Below, in pieces: positions 37,711-52,700 of a DNA stretch of 64,000 nucleotides (positions within the stretch are counted from its first letter, which is position 1; every line of letters begins with the position of its first letter). Under the pieces are notes generated by a model. It was not told the DNA's origin and made no database searches. It was given only the letters and a program-made list of their open reading frames with translations. The position numbers were made by a program, and so were the translations under genes. The stretch lies in assembly GCA_900708905.1 (NCBI GenBank), contig CAADRB010000003.1:1797071-1861070 (forward strand). Direction: 5' to 3'. Source of the DNA: Hymenolepis diminuta. Its lineage: Eukaryota; Platyhelminthes; Cestoda; Cyclophyllidea; Hymenolepididae.

Positions 37711-40700
37711 CTAACAAAGACAAACATTAAAAAATGAGATATAAATAAAGACATTATTCCAACTGCTCTTAACAATTCTATAGCTGCAAATACCACACTC
37801 CAGGATCTTAATATTATAAATCGCAGAGCACGATAGGATTGGAAATAAGCCATGCTAGCAATCTCACCAGTCAATACGGAAGCACTTGCCAGCACGAAAA
37901 CCAACATAGGCGCAGAGTGAATCAATGAGAAGCTCTGGATATGCCGCTGGAGACGGAACTGACTATAGTGGTAAGGTGGTTGATCCCTCTCACCTTTGTG
38001 TTCTTTAATGTAACTTAATTCATCTTTCTATTTTTCCTTTCATTCTTTACCGTTGTTCTAAATTAAAGACTTATCCAGACCACACTTTCTAAATTGTCAA
38101 ACACTTCAGGCGATTGTCAGACATAACACTCCCTTTTCAACTTTCGTAATGCATTAGCTCCAAGGTCCCCAGCTGGGTGTTCACATTACGTAAGTAAATA
38201 CATGCTTAGACCACGCTTCCTATACTGTACGAAAGGTTCCAGTAATTACTCTCAGCACCATGAAGCACTCCTAACGACAAACTTTAATTCTGCAACCCCG
38301 TTATGAGCGGTTGGCAATTTCTCTTACCGTGATGACACCAATGGGCCTCTAACTCGTGAAATCTAGCTTTGTAGAGGAGAAAGTGAACTTTCTACTTATC
38401 CTAGTACAATTAATGACCTCGCCACAGCGACCTCTACTATGGAATTTACACAATAGAGTTAGGGTATCCCGAGGAGCACTAACATAAGAGCGAAATAGAC
38501 GAAATCAGTTAAATTGGAGATATCTTACGGATGCTAATTGCTTCGATCTCCCAGCTTCCGCTTCTTCAACCATGTCAGCAGTTGCCTCAGCAACCACAGC
38601 CTCAACAGTTCGCGCATGCAGACGAGGGGAGATGTTGAGGGAGTTGGCCACAATTGAAGCGGCCTGACGTGCAGCATCAATACACGCGGAGGGGAAACGA
38701 CCATGAGCTACCGCAGCGCTCGAAGATGGAAGACTGTCTACACTTGCTCCACTTCTTACCGACCGACCATTCTTTTCACCTGGCCAGTGCAACGGGAGAC
38801 AGGAGCGTGGAGCTCGATTTGCTTTGCACATTAAAAAAGCCAGTGGGTCACGGGCCATTTCGGATCTCTTGGGATCTTTCTCATAAGGTATTAATCGAGC
38901 TGCACCGCAGAGATTGGAATGCGGTGGTTCATACTAGAAAAAAAGGTAACTCCGCGTCACTACATCTATTTCATAAAGAGGGAAACGCGAGACTAAAGGC
39001 AACTTACCTTCTCTCGAATCTGATCGATTCGATAGCGGTGATATCGGAAGTGATAGCGAAGACAAGTATGAGCTCCGGGCAATTGTTCAAGAAGGAAGAT
39101 CACGTGACGGTGGTTAAGACCGAACTGGGCCCAACCGTCAATTACTAGAAAAAAAAACAAATTTTAAAAGTTGACTTCACTATTTAACTTTTGAGAGGCT
39201 CTAAACAACGAAATCAAAAAACGAAATAAGATAATTATGAAGGTGAGCACATTCAAGACATATCTGGGAAAGAAGGATTGAGAAGCTGATAGGACAAGGC
39301 AACAGTAAGCCACCAAGCGTGTTAGAAGTATACATATGCTTTTTACTCTTATTTTCATCCGTCATACGTCTTGTAGATTTTACTCCATTTTATACTAACT
39401 AGCCACATCTACGTGATATTTCAAGAATTATTTAGAAAACACTTCCTACCCCAGAAATTTGGTCATGTCATTTATTTAATGTGCGTCGATGGATATCGAT
39501 GTCGTGACCATCGTGGTTGTATTAATTTTCTCCTAATTTTAATCAAATATTTCATTTTGATTAAATCTGCATTACTATTGTCTTTCTAATAGAATAAAAC
39601 AAATTTTAAATGAAAACGATTGGTGAAAATAAAAAAAACAACAGATTAATTGGAAAAAAGGTTTTCATGAGACTGAGCTATGTGGAAATATATTTTCCCA
39701 AATTAAACTGAAAGTATAGATTATTTCTACTGCTAAAGTAAAACAATTACACTGAAAAATAGTTACTTACGAGGAGGAACAGCGAATAGGATATTCCGTG
39801 CCCTGCGAGCGTCGGCGACAACACTTACGACATCCCGCCAAGCAGCCGTTGGCGTGAAGAAGTTCTCTTTCGAAGATTTTGCCGTAAATATAAGCTGGAA
39901 AGAGTTGGCCTGGAAAGAAGGCACGTCGTGATTAAGTAGAACAGTTTGACAAGGCGACAGGGAATACTAAATATGAAAAGACATTCGAGGGACTTACGAA
40001 AAGAGACGCTTCCTTTTGGTACATTCTTTCATTCGCCACTTGACGCGCCTTTTGAACACTCTCTTGAAGGGCTCGTCTGTTCTCCCGTTCGGTCATCCAT
40101 TTTCGCTTCTGCGGAACACTCTTGCCATTTCCTACTCTATGTAGAGGCATGCTGATGAATTCATCTGAATCATCCAGACCATCTAGCTGTTTGATCTGGG
40201 GTTGAGAAGAGGGAAGATTTTCTGGATTCTGCTCTTGAGATAAACCTGTTTGGCCAGGAGTAACTGGTGTGGAAGACTGCTGTGATAGATAGATATATAG
40301 GGATATGATTATAACCAGAAGAGATAATTACTACAATCCACACTTATAAATTCACGTGTTAGTAGGGCATTCAATAAATTACCAAACCCCAGGTATTGTT
40401 AACTGATGGCTCAGTAAATCTAAAAGTGGGAGTGGCACTATCACTAAATCTTTTGAAATTGGTAAATTCGGATGTATACCTTCTTCTATTACCACAGCTG
40501 GTCCAAGTGCTTTCAAAGATGAACTTTAATTGAATAGAGTATTCCTAAATGCTCAAACCATGAAGAACACCAAATTTCACATTTCACCCCACTTTTCTCA
40601 ATCTCTACGCATTTCGTCTAAAAGATATCCTTAATACAACCTTTTAATTTGATGATCTTATTATATACTCAAATATAATGTTTTTCTTTAATAAAAAGAC

Positions 40701-43700
40701 AAAACCAGTCATATTCTTCAGAAGGAATTTAAGGCAAACGCCGGTAGAAAAGGGCGAAAAAATTTCCAGAGCTGAGAGTTTCATGGAAGAAAGAATTCCA
40801 ACTGAAGACAAGGCTAACTAATTCAACAGTTAAATCATACAATTTCATTGAAAAACAACCAACTTTGATCAACTATTTCCTATTAGGGTTCTACAGAACC
40901 AAGCAGAAACTTTTTATTTCCATCTCAACGTCTTTAACCAACTTCTCAATTTACTCCAAATCCATCAAATTTGAATACCACTGCAAAAGTGATCTCAGCT
41001 TCTCTAATCACTAACAAATTTTTCTACTTTGGTGTAAATAAACATTGTTATGCTATCCTTGTAAAGCATGAAAAGATAGATGACGCTTTCTTACCACAAC
41101 AGTTATTGGACCCGAGGGTCGTACTATCCTCCGAGTAACAATCGGAGGACGAATCAGCCTATGTGCAGTAGGTACTGCAGGATTTACTGTGACAACTGCA
41201 GAAGTAGTAGAGGCGTCAACCGCTCCAACGACTAACGGTTTGGTGGCGGAAGTAAAGAGCCGAACAGGCCGAAGAGCTGGTCCAACAGGTGCCCTTGGCG
41301 TCGTAGTAGGCAAAGGAGCTCTCACAACAAAAGGCGGGCGTATTGCTTGAGAGGGTGTGGTGGAAGAAGTGGTAGTCGTGACCATTCTCACCAGAGACCC
41401 ACTCGGAATGGACTGGTACACGTTTACCGGTCGTTTCAGAGTGCCTATAAAACAATAAAATTGCAATTTTGTTCATCGAGTCAGTTTACCGGTCAAATAA
41501 GCTTAAGTGTACTAGGTTGGAGAATATGGTTCAAATTGGGAATATTTATAGAGTAGTCGGTTCTCACAAATTTGGAAAAGTTTCTTCTTCAAGGCTTTCA
41601 AAGATGGATTAGTGTTGCTCGTAATGTGTCATGGATTGGGGATGACGCCGAGAGGTGATACTCTTATCTTGTATAATTTCTGAAATAAAGCATTTAAAGC
41701 CACGCAGTTCCTGGAATACAACAGTTTTGTTCAATTTCAACAACCATTTAGCATTCTACATCACTTTCTTAGTACGATACTCCGCTGAGACAGAGTTTTA
41801 AGAGCCCCAGGAATTATACGTGAATTTGCCGTTCATTGGCATTATTTCATTTATCCTAATTAAAATTAACAGATGACATCGTTAGAGGTAGATGGCGGCT
41901 CGAACGTTTCTGTATAAGAAAATCGGGGAGACATTTTAAAGTATCCCAAAGACTAAATCTTTGTTGAAGCTTGGCTTGGGGATTTACAAAAGAGATGCGC
42001 TGAGCAAGCCCTTCCACAAAAACGGGGACTTCTCGCGATATGTAGGACACCCTACAGTTCATTGTTGTCCGACGCCCTCAATCTTGCAGAGATCTGTTCT
42101 CACGAAAATCTCAATGAATCCCACCTTTACCTTAAATATCAATAGAGGAACAAATATAAATTAATTAAAGTATCGAAATTCCAAAAAAACTGCTACTTAA
42201 ACCTAGTTATTCTAATTCTGCTTCTTCAGCCACATATATCTAGAATGCTAAAACATGAAACATCCAAACCCTTTTACCCCATCTTGAGTAAAGAATAGGT
42301 TTCTTAGAACCATCCTACTTACAAAATTGAATTCTGCCATCCACGTTATTAGCCAAACTTAACTAGGGCGGTTGGCAATTCCACTCACTGGGTGTGTAAC
42401 GGCGGATATCGAACCTGTGACCTCCGACTTCACCGATACATAAACACTTCGCATATTAATTGAACCTCACAAAGCAATGAAACTAGGAAGCTTATCAGCA
42501 AAGGGAAAATGCACCTACATGTAGGAGGGGGGGGAGCAAGTTGAGCCTGAAGAGCAGTTCGTTTCTGAACGACATCGAGAGGAGTAGTCATCTGGACCGT
42601 CGATCCACTGCTTGAAATAGCAGTTGCAGGTGGTGATGTGAGAGGAGTGGATACCGTAGTAGTAATACTTCTTGTTGTATTTGAAGTTTGTTGCTGTTGT
42701 GTTGCTGATGGCTTACTCAAAGAAACTAAACAAAGAGAGAAAAGAGAAAGGGAACTAAGCAATTTCCAGGATGAGTAATGATAGAATTTGCATAGCAGGT
42801 AAATTCATTAGACAAAAATAATATTTCACAGATTCGTTTATCAAATATCACACTGGGAAGTCTGCCAAAATTTCTTAATGAGAAGTGTGATTTTTTAATA
42901 TTCTTCTGGTGACCAACATTATCCACTTGACTATTGAAATTATCGGAAATAGTCTTACGTACTTATAAAATATGCAACACAATACACTGCTAGATAAATT
43001 GAAAATAATATGAAATATTGCCGGGATCTTAAAGATTAATACATGTTAATAGTCACAAATAGAAGCAAAGTTCAACAAAAACTTCAACCAATTTTAAATG
43101 GCCCCAGTTGTCTATTAATATTTGAAGCGAAACATGCTAACCATTTTGACACAGAAAACAAGTTTAAAGCCTCAATGAGTAACGTGAGAGGAATAATCTT
43201 TAACTTCATTCCCACAGCGTCAAGATGTACTGAGATTTAAGCCAAAAGATTCATTATTGTTTCAACACAACACTAGCAGTGGGAAATTTGACTAACTCCA
43301 TCCGATTTAGGTGTTGAAGTTCCGATTGCCACTAACTATTAGAAAGGTAATCAAGGAGCCATTCATTAGAAAACCATTTCCGTAACGTGGTAGATTAAGA
43401 CTAGGTGCATACTACGATAATGATATTATTACAAAAAAGCATTCAACTATTGCTACAAACAGCTTCGACAATTAATATTAATTTAGAATCGACGAGTGAC
43501 ATAAATTTTGAGTTGAACAAAGAAAATAAATGTACAAAAGACTCTTCTCCGAATTCCTATTTATATATCTGCTAGCTTAATATAGAAAGGTAGACTTACA
43601 TAAATACAACGCAAATTCAGCAAACCATTATTTATCTGCTATAGTTACAAATAATACAGAATGATACCTGCTCCAACAATTTTCGGTACGGTAGCCCTCG

Positions 43701-46700
43701 GAGGGAATGAAACATTGGAAAATGTCGGTGCCCCAGCTTGAACCGGTTGACTAGACGGTCTGGTAAGAATGAGAGACTGACTCTTCTGAGCAGCAACGGG
43801 GCTAGCACCACTGCTGATAGATGGCACGCTTGTAATCATCGAACCTCCAGCACTGGCGTTGACAACAGTAACCGGTTTCACACGTGGAGGTGGCGAAGAC
43901 ACAACTGATTGATGCCTAATTGGAACAAAAGCGGCGGGTTGGATTGAAGAACTGACAACGACCTGAGCAACAGATGGCTGACAGGGTGTCATTTGTGGTC
44001 GAGGTTGCTGCTGAGGCATTATAACAGGTTGATCAACTCGTGGCTGCTGCTGAGTATAAGAGGGAGACGTTACGGCAGTTTGCAAAGTTGAAGTTGAGCT
44101 TTGTTGCTGCTGCGTTTGCTGTTGAGGGCTAATGGAAGTTTTTTGGAGGGTCCGATTTGGAGGCGTGCCTTGTCTATAATTACGTAGAAGAAGAAAGCCA
44201 AACAAATTATTTTTCTGGCTGACAGGCGAAAAAAAATTGGTTGTGGGGTATTAATGCATACCCTCCAAGTATTTTACATGTAAGTATTCCCCCTTGAATA
44301 ATCTCCTTACATATCCAACCTCTTATCTGCTTATTCCAAAGCTTGTTTAATACTTATATAACCTCTATTTTCTTTGTGCTATCAATAGTCATTTCATTTC
44401 TCATAATATAAACTGTTTAGGTCAAGTTTAGACGTACTTTCGGCCTCTCCCTAGCTGATAATGTTCAGCAGTCTTGAAAGATTAGGAGTTCTTATTTCCA
44501 TCAATACCATAAACAATAAATTTCGGCAGATGAAATTTGTTACAATTCTACAAAATAGTGATTCAAGGAAAACTTGTTACATTCTACTCAAACGTATATG
44601 TTGAATCATAACCTTCCACCGTTCTGATTATCAGACGATGATTTTTTTATTGGCTACCCATTTGACGAATTGGGAACGGACAACAACTCTTAGTGTGCCT
44701 CAATGTGGTCTCTATCAAAATCGGGTTGTCGCCTTCCCCCTCTCTACTTCACTCTCTTTTTCTCACTCATTCCTTTACGGTTGTCCGATACACAAGCGGT
44801 CCTAGTTAACTCTTCGACTTCTCACTTGAGAAAGGCTGTTGCGTCCTGTTAGCGTTTGGGAAGATCATTAGTTATATATCTGAATCTAACTTGGGCGGGC
44901 TCCTCAAGCAGCCTTACTGACGGGATTGTCGCTGCTTTAAGCTTAAACACTCTTGTCGTCCCTTAAAAATTCATTCAACTCAAAACATCAAAAATAAATT
45001 CTACAATTCAGTAAAGCTCCCTACGACGAGAAATACCCAACTTAGAAATAAAACCGCAGACTAAGTGGGGCTATGAATTAACAAGTGAATAGCCATTTTT
45101 TTTAAATAAAATTTTCTTCAGTGAGTTTACGAATTGTCAATCGACGAAATGAATAATCGAAAAAACTGAGAGAATCTGCGGGCCGTTTCGTACAAATTTC
45201 GAGTCAGAGGTATGGTGTCCCTTCAAAATGCTACCAAGGTAATTCAACATAATTTAATGCAAAGGCTCATGTTGTCCAGGAAATATAACTATTTTTCATG
45301 AACATGACCTATTTTAATCATTAAAAGATAAATGTACCGACAAAAAGTGACAGACTACTGAATTTCACCTGAGCACCGTGGATATGAATTCACTCAAGAA
45401 TGATAGCAATTTACTTCCTGATACTTTTGAGCATTTTGAAATACGGACATGCAAATAAGTAAGGAACTTACGTATACGTAAAACGAATAAGAGGAAGGCC
45501 GGTGGGATTATTGGGATAGGGATCATAGGCCAAAGAGGAGTAGGTCGATGTACTCTTTCCAGCACTTAGACTAGGCACCAATTTGGTTCCAGGTTCCAGG
45601 GGTCTAGACGCAATGGGTGTATACGCATTGCTGGATCGACTGGTTGGCACATGAGGTAGGATAGAACGTTGATATGATGCAGTAGCTGCTGAAGACAGAT
45701 TGTTCGTCTTGACAGAATCCTTGGGAGCTTGACTGATAGTCAGGGTGTAGGGCTCAAGAACATTTGGGTCAGCGACACTCCAGTAGAAACGACGAGCACT
45801 ACAAGATAGAAAGTGGATAGAAACAGAAAAAAAGAGATATTTAAGTAAGGTGATATATTCGTCAATAATTCTTAATCCCATTTAATCGAACTAGTCAATC
45901 AAATTTCAAATGTATTCGAAAGAGTCCTCAACCGCATTAAAAGTAAACTACCCAAGTCTATTATGGAAACTATTCACAGCACTTGATTTGGATAGAAGGT
46001 AGATATCTTAAAGCTATTCTTAAGAGAAATTCACATTCTGTCATCCCTCTTGTTGACAACTGACCATTACAGCATAGTACACATACAATTGTCAGTATTA
46101 AACTGTTAGTAAATAAATTGGCGTCGCTGTCCAGCCATCTCAGTACTGTTCCATGTATACTTGACTTGAATTATTCACTCAACATATGGTGGGTTGTACC
46201 TGTATAAAAATTTAACCAATTCATGACAGTTCGAACCATTATTTCGCAGTAAAACCTGTTGGTGTAATTAAAACTGGGAGAGCTAATGGGGGAATAACCG
46301 ACGCCTCATAACTCCCAAACCCATTTTCAACATCCATACCGAGCAGAGAGATAGCAACATTACATCCCCTCCCTAATAGTCACCTCCTATGAATCAGACC
46401 TACCCAGTGCGATTTGTATGCTCTGATGAGTATTGAAACTTTTATCTAAAATCATAGACGAGCACGTAAACCATTACCCCAACAGCGCACAATTAGTCCC
46501 TTGACCGAGTAAAACGCAAACTAACCTTCTAGGTCTAAATCAGCGTATCCGTGTCTTAAAAACATACATTATTCTAGATAGTGGGAAAAATAAATGGTGT
46601 ACAATCATACCGATATCCAACAGGACACAAAAAATTTGGTTTCTCCCGACAGAGAGAATCTGAGGCCTCAGCAATGTGTCCGAGCCGATCAATATGCAAT

Positions 46701-49700
46701 GAGCCGATTGTAACTACGAAAGCTGATGCTGGGAGTTTGTAGGAGGCGAAAGCCAGGGTATTCACAGAGATGGCTAGGGAAAGAACGCTTGGACATTTCA
46801 CTGCCTTTTGATCCTCATCTTCGTAATCGTCAGTTTCATAATTTTCATCGATGCTGGAGCCTTCCTCCTGCTCCTCATTCTGGTCGAAATCATCATCTCG
46901 CAAGGATACCACGAAACAATCAGAGGGCACAAAAACACGTCTACAGACAAGCATCTCTCGAAGTTCAGGACTCTGTAAATGGAAAATGATGCAAGTAAAT
47001 AATGGGCTTTCCACGTATTATAAAGGGATAAAAGGTGATATACAGACACTCAATATATGACTGCATGAGAAACTCCCTTTGAGGCACGAAGACGAGCTTC
47101 TCCCTACCGTCAAATATATCTCGTTTATGTATCTAAACCGTCAATACACTAAGGTGTAATCTAGTAAAAATATGTTCACACTGTGCATAGGCTGCAATAT
47201 GTTCCAGTAAAATTCGGATCAACTGACATTTTCCTGAAACCAACTCTTTACTATCGACTTTGCATAAATCAAAGAAATGACGAGCCCAATAATTACTTCC
47301 CAATGGTCAATCTGTATGTAAAGATTGAACTGATTAAACATGAGTCCTGGAGTCCATTCAGGATTGAGAAGACTTCCAAGTCATTCAGACTTGCGTCTAT
47401 GAAATCGACTTGACTTGTTCACAAGGTATACGGACTAACCAATATGTCCCCTCTGGTGATAACAAGATTTAGCTCCTCAGATTCATCAAAGGACTTGACT
47501 TGGTTAAAGCGAAAGTAGTCTGTAGCCACTCTTAAGAAACTCGCATTCTACCGCCAGCATTAACAAAGGCAATTTGGCATCCAAATCAGTGGATATGTGC
47601 CAGTGAGCACAGATCTCATGACCTCTGGTCTAGCAAACGTATTTAACCACTTCTTCTTTTAAATACTTCATGAAGGCATTGAAACTATTCCCTAATGACA
47701 TGTGAAGAGCTTTTTTTGGAATAACTACCATCAGGCTTCAAAGCGAAATGTCGGTCTAACGTTTTAAAACACCGACACTTTCGTAAAGGTATTGATTAGC
47801 AATTTAAACCACGAAGACAATTATAACGGAGGAACAATAAGTCTTCGGTAAAATTCACCACTAATTAAAAAATCACAGATCCCACTAACTAAAATTGTCT
47901 TAAATATTAGACGCCTCAAATCTTACAGAGGAGAGCTGTTAAGAAGCTAACCATCTGAGAATCATCCTCAATAGTAAAAATACATCCAATCTATACTCCA
48001 GTATGCATTTAACAGAAATCCTAATAATCCCCAGAAAAGGATAATATTTCTGAGCTAAAAAGGGACAAACCCAAAATTCTATCCTCTACTTCCAAATTCC
48101 CATACTGGAGAAGTGAAATTTATGCATCCAATAGTGCTACTAGCAAATCTTAAATATACTGAAAAAAAACTAAGGACAATAGAACACTTACCGCCATTTC
48201 CCACTCGATTTCACTTCTAATAGAATCCATTTCTTCTTGCGATATCCCCCATTCAGCAATAAGTTCATCTGCACCCCTTATATCTTCCTTAATGGCCGCT
48301 TTCTTCCTTTCTAACTCCTCTTCATCGTGCTTATAGAGACTTTCAACCTTCTTACTTCTCAATTTTTTAATCGACTGCACAAACCTCGTTGCCCTGGCTT
48401 CAGTAAAACATTCAGGAGAACAGAAAAAACTCCTTCCAGCAGTGAATACCGGCTTACTATGCGTCGGTTTCCATCGACTCATGGCACAAGGAAAGTGGAC
48501 AACCACATCACAGGAGCTCGTGTTTGAACAGGACATTGTCGCTCCTGTACGTCCACAATCCTTGCAAAGCGACCGACATCCGCGTCTTAGAGCTGCTGAA
48601 AGTCCAGTCAATTGACCCGAATCCTCCTCAAAGACTTCTTTACTCCACAGAGCACAGTTGACATGCACCCACGTGTCAGAACCAATATAAATCAATCGAT
48701 CTTCAATACTGGCATCAGTATGGCGAGCACATAGGAGGCATCGCCTAGGTTCAACCGAAGGATCAAACAACGCCTTCTCCTCTTGATCGATGATTTCCTC
48801 TGGAAGAGCTCTAATCTCAACATCCGGTGCCTCAGAATCACTCTCATCTAGATCCACCGTAGACTTTGAGGAGATTGGAACCATTTGAGAAGCATAGGTG
48901 GCATTAAGAGCGTCCCAGTTTAACTTAACTGCAAAATAATAGGGCATTGTTCTTCCTTCTAACAGAGCTTTCAGTACCGCGCGACGGCTTGGACAATGAA
49001 GTTGACGCTGCCATTTTAAGAAAAGTTCCTTTTGGAAGTTTGAGATTAGTGTTTCATCAGTAGTCGTATCAGAGATGATTTGTTCTGAATGAATACTGAG
49101 TGATGAATAAGTAGGATTGCAGCAATCGGCATTTCTCACTCGAAGTTTTGTAAAGGCCTCTTGTGCAGTATCAAATTTACGATCAATATTGGTGAAATCG
49201 GGATGATATGTGGTGATGTGATGGCGAACTTTCTCGATGCAAGTTTGATAGAAGCCAAATTTGCGCGGTGGGGTTGTTTGATTGACTTGGAAGATATTCA
49301 TCCGACGAATTTGACAAGTTAAGGCGGTCACAAAGGGACAAGCAAGCTCATAGAGTTCTATTTCAGCAGCAGAACGCAGAAAGTCCTCAACGGCGGGCAG
49401 AGATCCTTTTCTTTGATGAAGAAGACCTCGAACTAAAAATATCAAAATAAACAAAATGAAGAAGATAGTTGCTACTTTTCAACAATAAGTAGTCTATCAA
49501 TACTACCTACCTTCCTTAACTGAAGCAGAAGAGTCCAGCCAGGGGAAAAGAGTTTGAATGGAAATTGCAAGCCAATGAAGGAGCTTTCTCAATAACATAT
49601 AATCACTTGTGGAAGGTGGATTTCGCTCGATCCTTGATACAACTCTGGCCAGTAGAATAAATGCCAAAGTTTTCTACAAAGCATAAACACAAATGTTGGA

Positions 49701-52700
49701 AAAGGCGAAGTGATCTATTTTAATACGATTAATCCATCTTCTTGGTCCTTGAAAATAAATGAAGTGGTAGGATTGACCATCATAATCAATCCACAGAATT
49801 GTTGATAATAACTTTCTGAACTGACCAGAGGGGCGAATTTGAATTTTCAAACGTGAACCAACCATTAAGTAAATACTGTACAACCTGATTCCAAAAGACC
49901 AAATAAGACTTTTGATATCCTGACTTTAATTTTAACATCCGATCGATCCCTTTCTCTTCATCTCTTATTAAAATTAACTGTTATACGACTTCATATGCTT
50001 TTCCACGATGAAAAATTGCCAGTTTTCGCCTTGTCATTGGTCATAACGATAATATAACACCGGAAAACAGTGCTCCATATAAAAGCGAAATTGAAAATAT
50101 ACTCAACAGTATTTAAGCTACAAAGTAAAACGCTAGAGCACTTAAACGGCAGAAATTGTAAGAGGGCAATGAGATCCAAACTGAAAGTTGTAAAGTAAAT
50201 GCTTAGAGCATTAGATAAATACATAACTCCGAAGCTCAACGTTTTCTATCACTCATCCTGGAGCTAATATCGTGAGAAACCCAAATTCTATAATCATTTT
50301 ATTAGCCTGACTTGACCAGTACAGTTGACTATTTAACTCGCTGAGTATGCTTTAAGCCCGTGATCTCCGACTTTGCAAACGATCACGTTGGCTGCTATGA
50401 TCAAGAAGCTATAAATAAGCTCAAATACTAACTGGAGTAATCCAAAATTCCGACCCTAGGGAATCCAACAGCCAATCAGCTCTAGCAGGAGGTGGAGTCA
50501 ATTCACCATGCAGCAACCATGAGGGCACATAAGCTTCTTGGTTAATCGCCTCAGGAATCTGTTCATCAGGCGAATGAAATTCAACTGCTTCTCCCTCTTC
50601 CTCCTCTTCTTCTTCAAGTCCCTCATACTCTCTTTCCATCTCTGCTTCAATTTGCTGATCGTGATGAAAATCATCTTCATCGCCATCATGCAAACCATCC
50701 ATTTGATGCATGTAGCGATAGGAGGAGGCGGTGTATTCTAGGGGCGAACCCGGAGCAAAACTTCTTCGATCGGTCGTTGTGGAAGAGAATGCCGTGGAGG
50801 ATGAAGCGTATTGATGATGATATGAGGATGTTTCACCCCCAAGAGGCTGCATTGCACAAGCATCCACCAGAGCATTCAGGCGTGCTGTGAGGGCCGTACA
50901 CATGAGCTGACAGAGTTGTTTCTTATCACCACCCTTGCTCCTTTTAAGGAACTTCTCCCGGTTTGGTTCACATGCTGTACAAAGGATGACGTAATTTCTC
51001 AGTTGTTTGGGGTAGAGTCTCATCAACTCAAACTGATCAACTGGGAAAAAAGAAAATACAGAGGTTAATCCTAGCCTTTAGTATTCGCTGAGCTCATTGT
51101 GTGAACAATAACTTAAAGCTCGTAATAGCTAACAGCTCTAGATGAGTGCTTTCTTCTGCTAGCAAACGAGCTGGAAATGATTAAGAAAGAAAGCATAACC
51201 TAGTTGATTTGAGGAAACATAAACTACAACTAATTCATCAAAGTTGATGTGAAAATGACGGACCAATCGTCACCAATCGGGTATTTCTGTGATGCTTGGC
51301 TCATGTCATGCTGAATATGTCCTGACATTTACACTACAACTCTTCCAATCACTATCATCTATTATCAATTTCTCCTTCCCTTCTAAAACCCTAGGTATAG
51401 ACGGATCGCTATAAGTCTAATATGGTCACCAAGAGCAGTAGTCCATGGTAACGAAAGGGCCATTTCGTACCGTGAAAGGTTCTCAAAATAAGCTCCGACC
51501 AAACTTAACGACTCGATATATCTCAAGAACAAAGAAAATCTAGTTACTCCTCGAATGCTTTACCTTATTAAGACCAAAATCTCCAGATTTCGCCATCCTG
51601 TGCCTCTGACAGCTATACATTTCCCTATCACCGACACCAATCTTGACTAAATGGATTTTTAATAACCATTGGATAACTAGACTAAGACAATAGGGGCACT
51701 TACTGCTAAATTGAGCACAAGAGGTGTGCATCCATTGTTCACAGGCGTCACAACGGATCAGTTCAAGGGGTTGAGTTCCATAGGCACGATGGCAGACTGG
51801 ACAAACTTCTCCTTTCGTCTCGGCCTTTGCGCAATCGGCACATTTGGAGGGGTTGCGGGACCAGGGCACAATTAGTTCCTTATCGCCCAATGAACGCATT
51901 TTTTCGGGATAATCGCCATAGGGAGTTACTAGACAGTGCACACACTCAGTGCAATGGGGACAAACCTGAAAGAAAGTTGTTAATAGTAAATTATTTAATA
52001 ATTGATCTTTTCTCCTCTAGATCCGTGATATATGTAGCACAACACTCAAAACAAGTTAATAATGGCCTAAATATGGTAAATTTGCTTGGAGGATCAATAA
52101 AATACCCATGATATATTTTTATGGATTGTATTTAATAGGTAGCACTTTTCTATCTGCATCACGATTTGAATATAAAACCTATTGAGAAATACGCTTTAAA
52201 AGCCAGACAATTACTTTTGAATCATATTGTTTAAATTGTTCACTTATGATTTCACGGTATTTTAAAAGTAACATCCTATAAAGATATCCGATTGTGTACC
52301 AAGTAGTTTACAAAAAATGAAGTTAGAAAACCGGTTGTTCGAGTGCAAGGACGGTGAAGGGATACTACAGAGGTAAATGTTCAAATCTATGCAAAGATCA
52401 TCAAAAACTGTCATGCAGAACTGAAGAATCCAGGTTCTATAATGGAGTCCCAAGCGGATCAAGCCACAGTGGAGCACTTGTACACCGACTGTGCAGTGGT
52501 CAATGTGTACATTTATTAACTTGGAGGTCATGAAATTGAAGCTCTTCAGTGCACACCTGGTAATGTGGGTAGCCGACTTCACTATTGGGGTGAGAGAATT
52601 CGTTTTTTTAAAGAGCGGTTCCAAAATAACGTTCCTACAAATGTGTTATTAACAATTCTCTAGTGGCCTTGCAATTTTTTAAGTGGACGGTTACATATAA

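Noticed and set aside
38654..39148. 164-codon plus-strand frame
   Set aside because: It lies antisense to KMT2 exons 26 and 27 and the intron between them; the minus strand has full splice and domain support.
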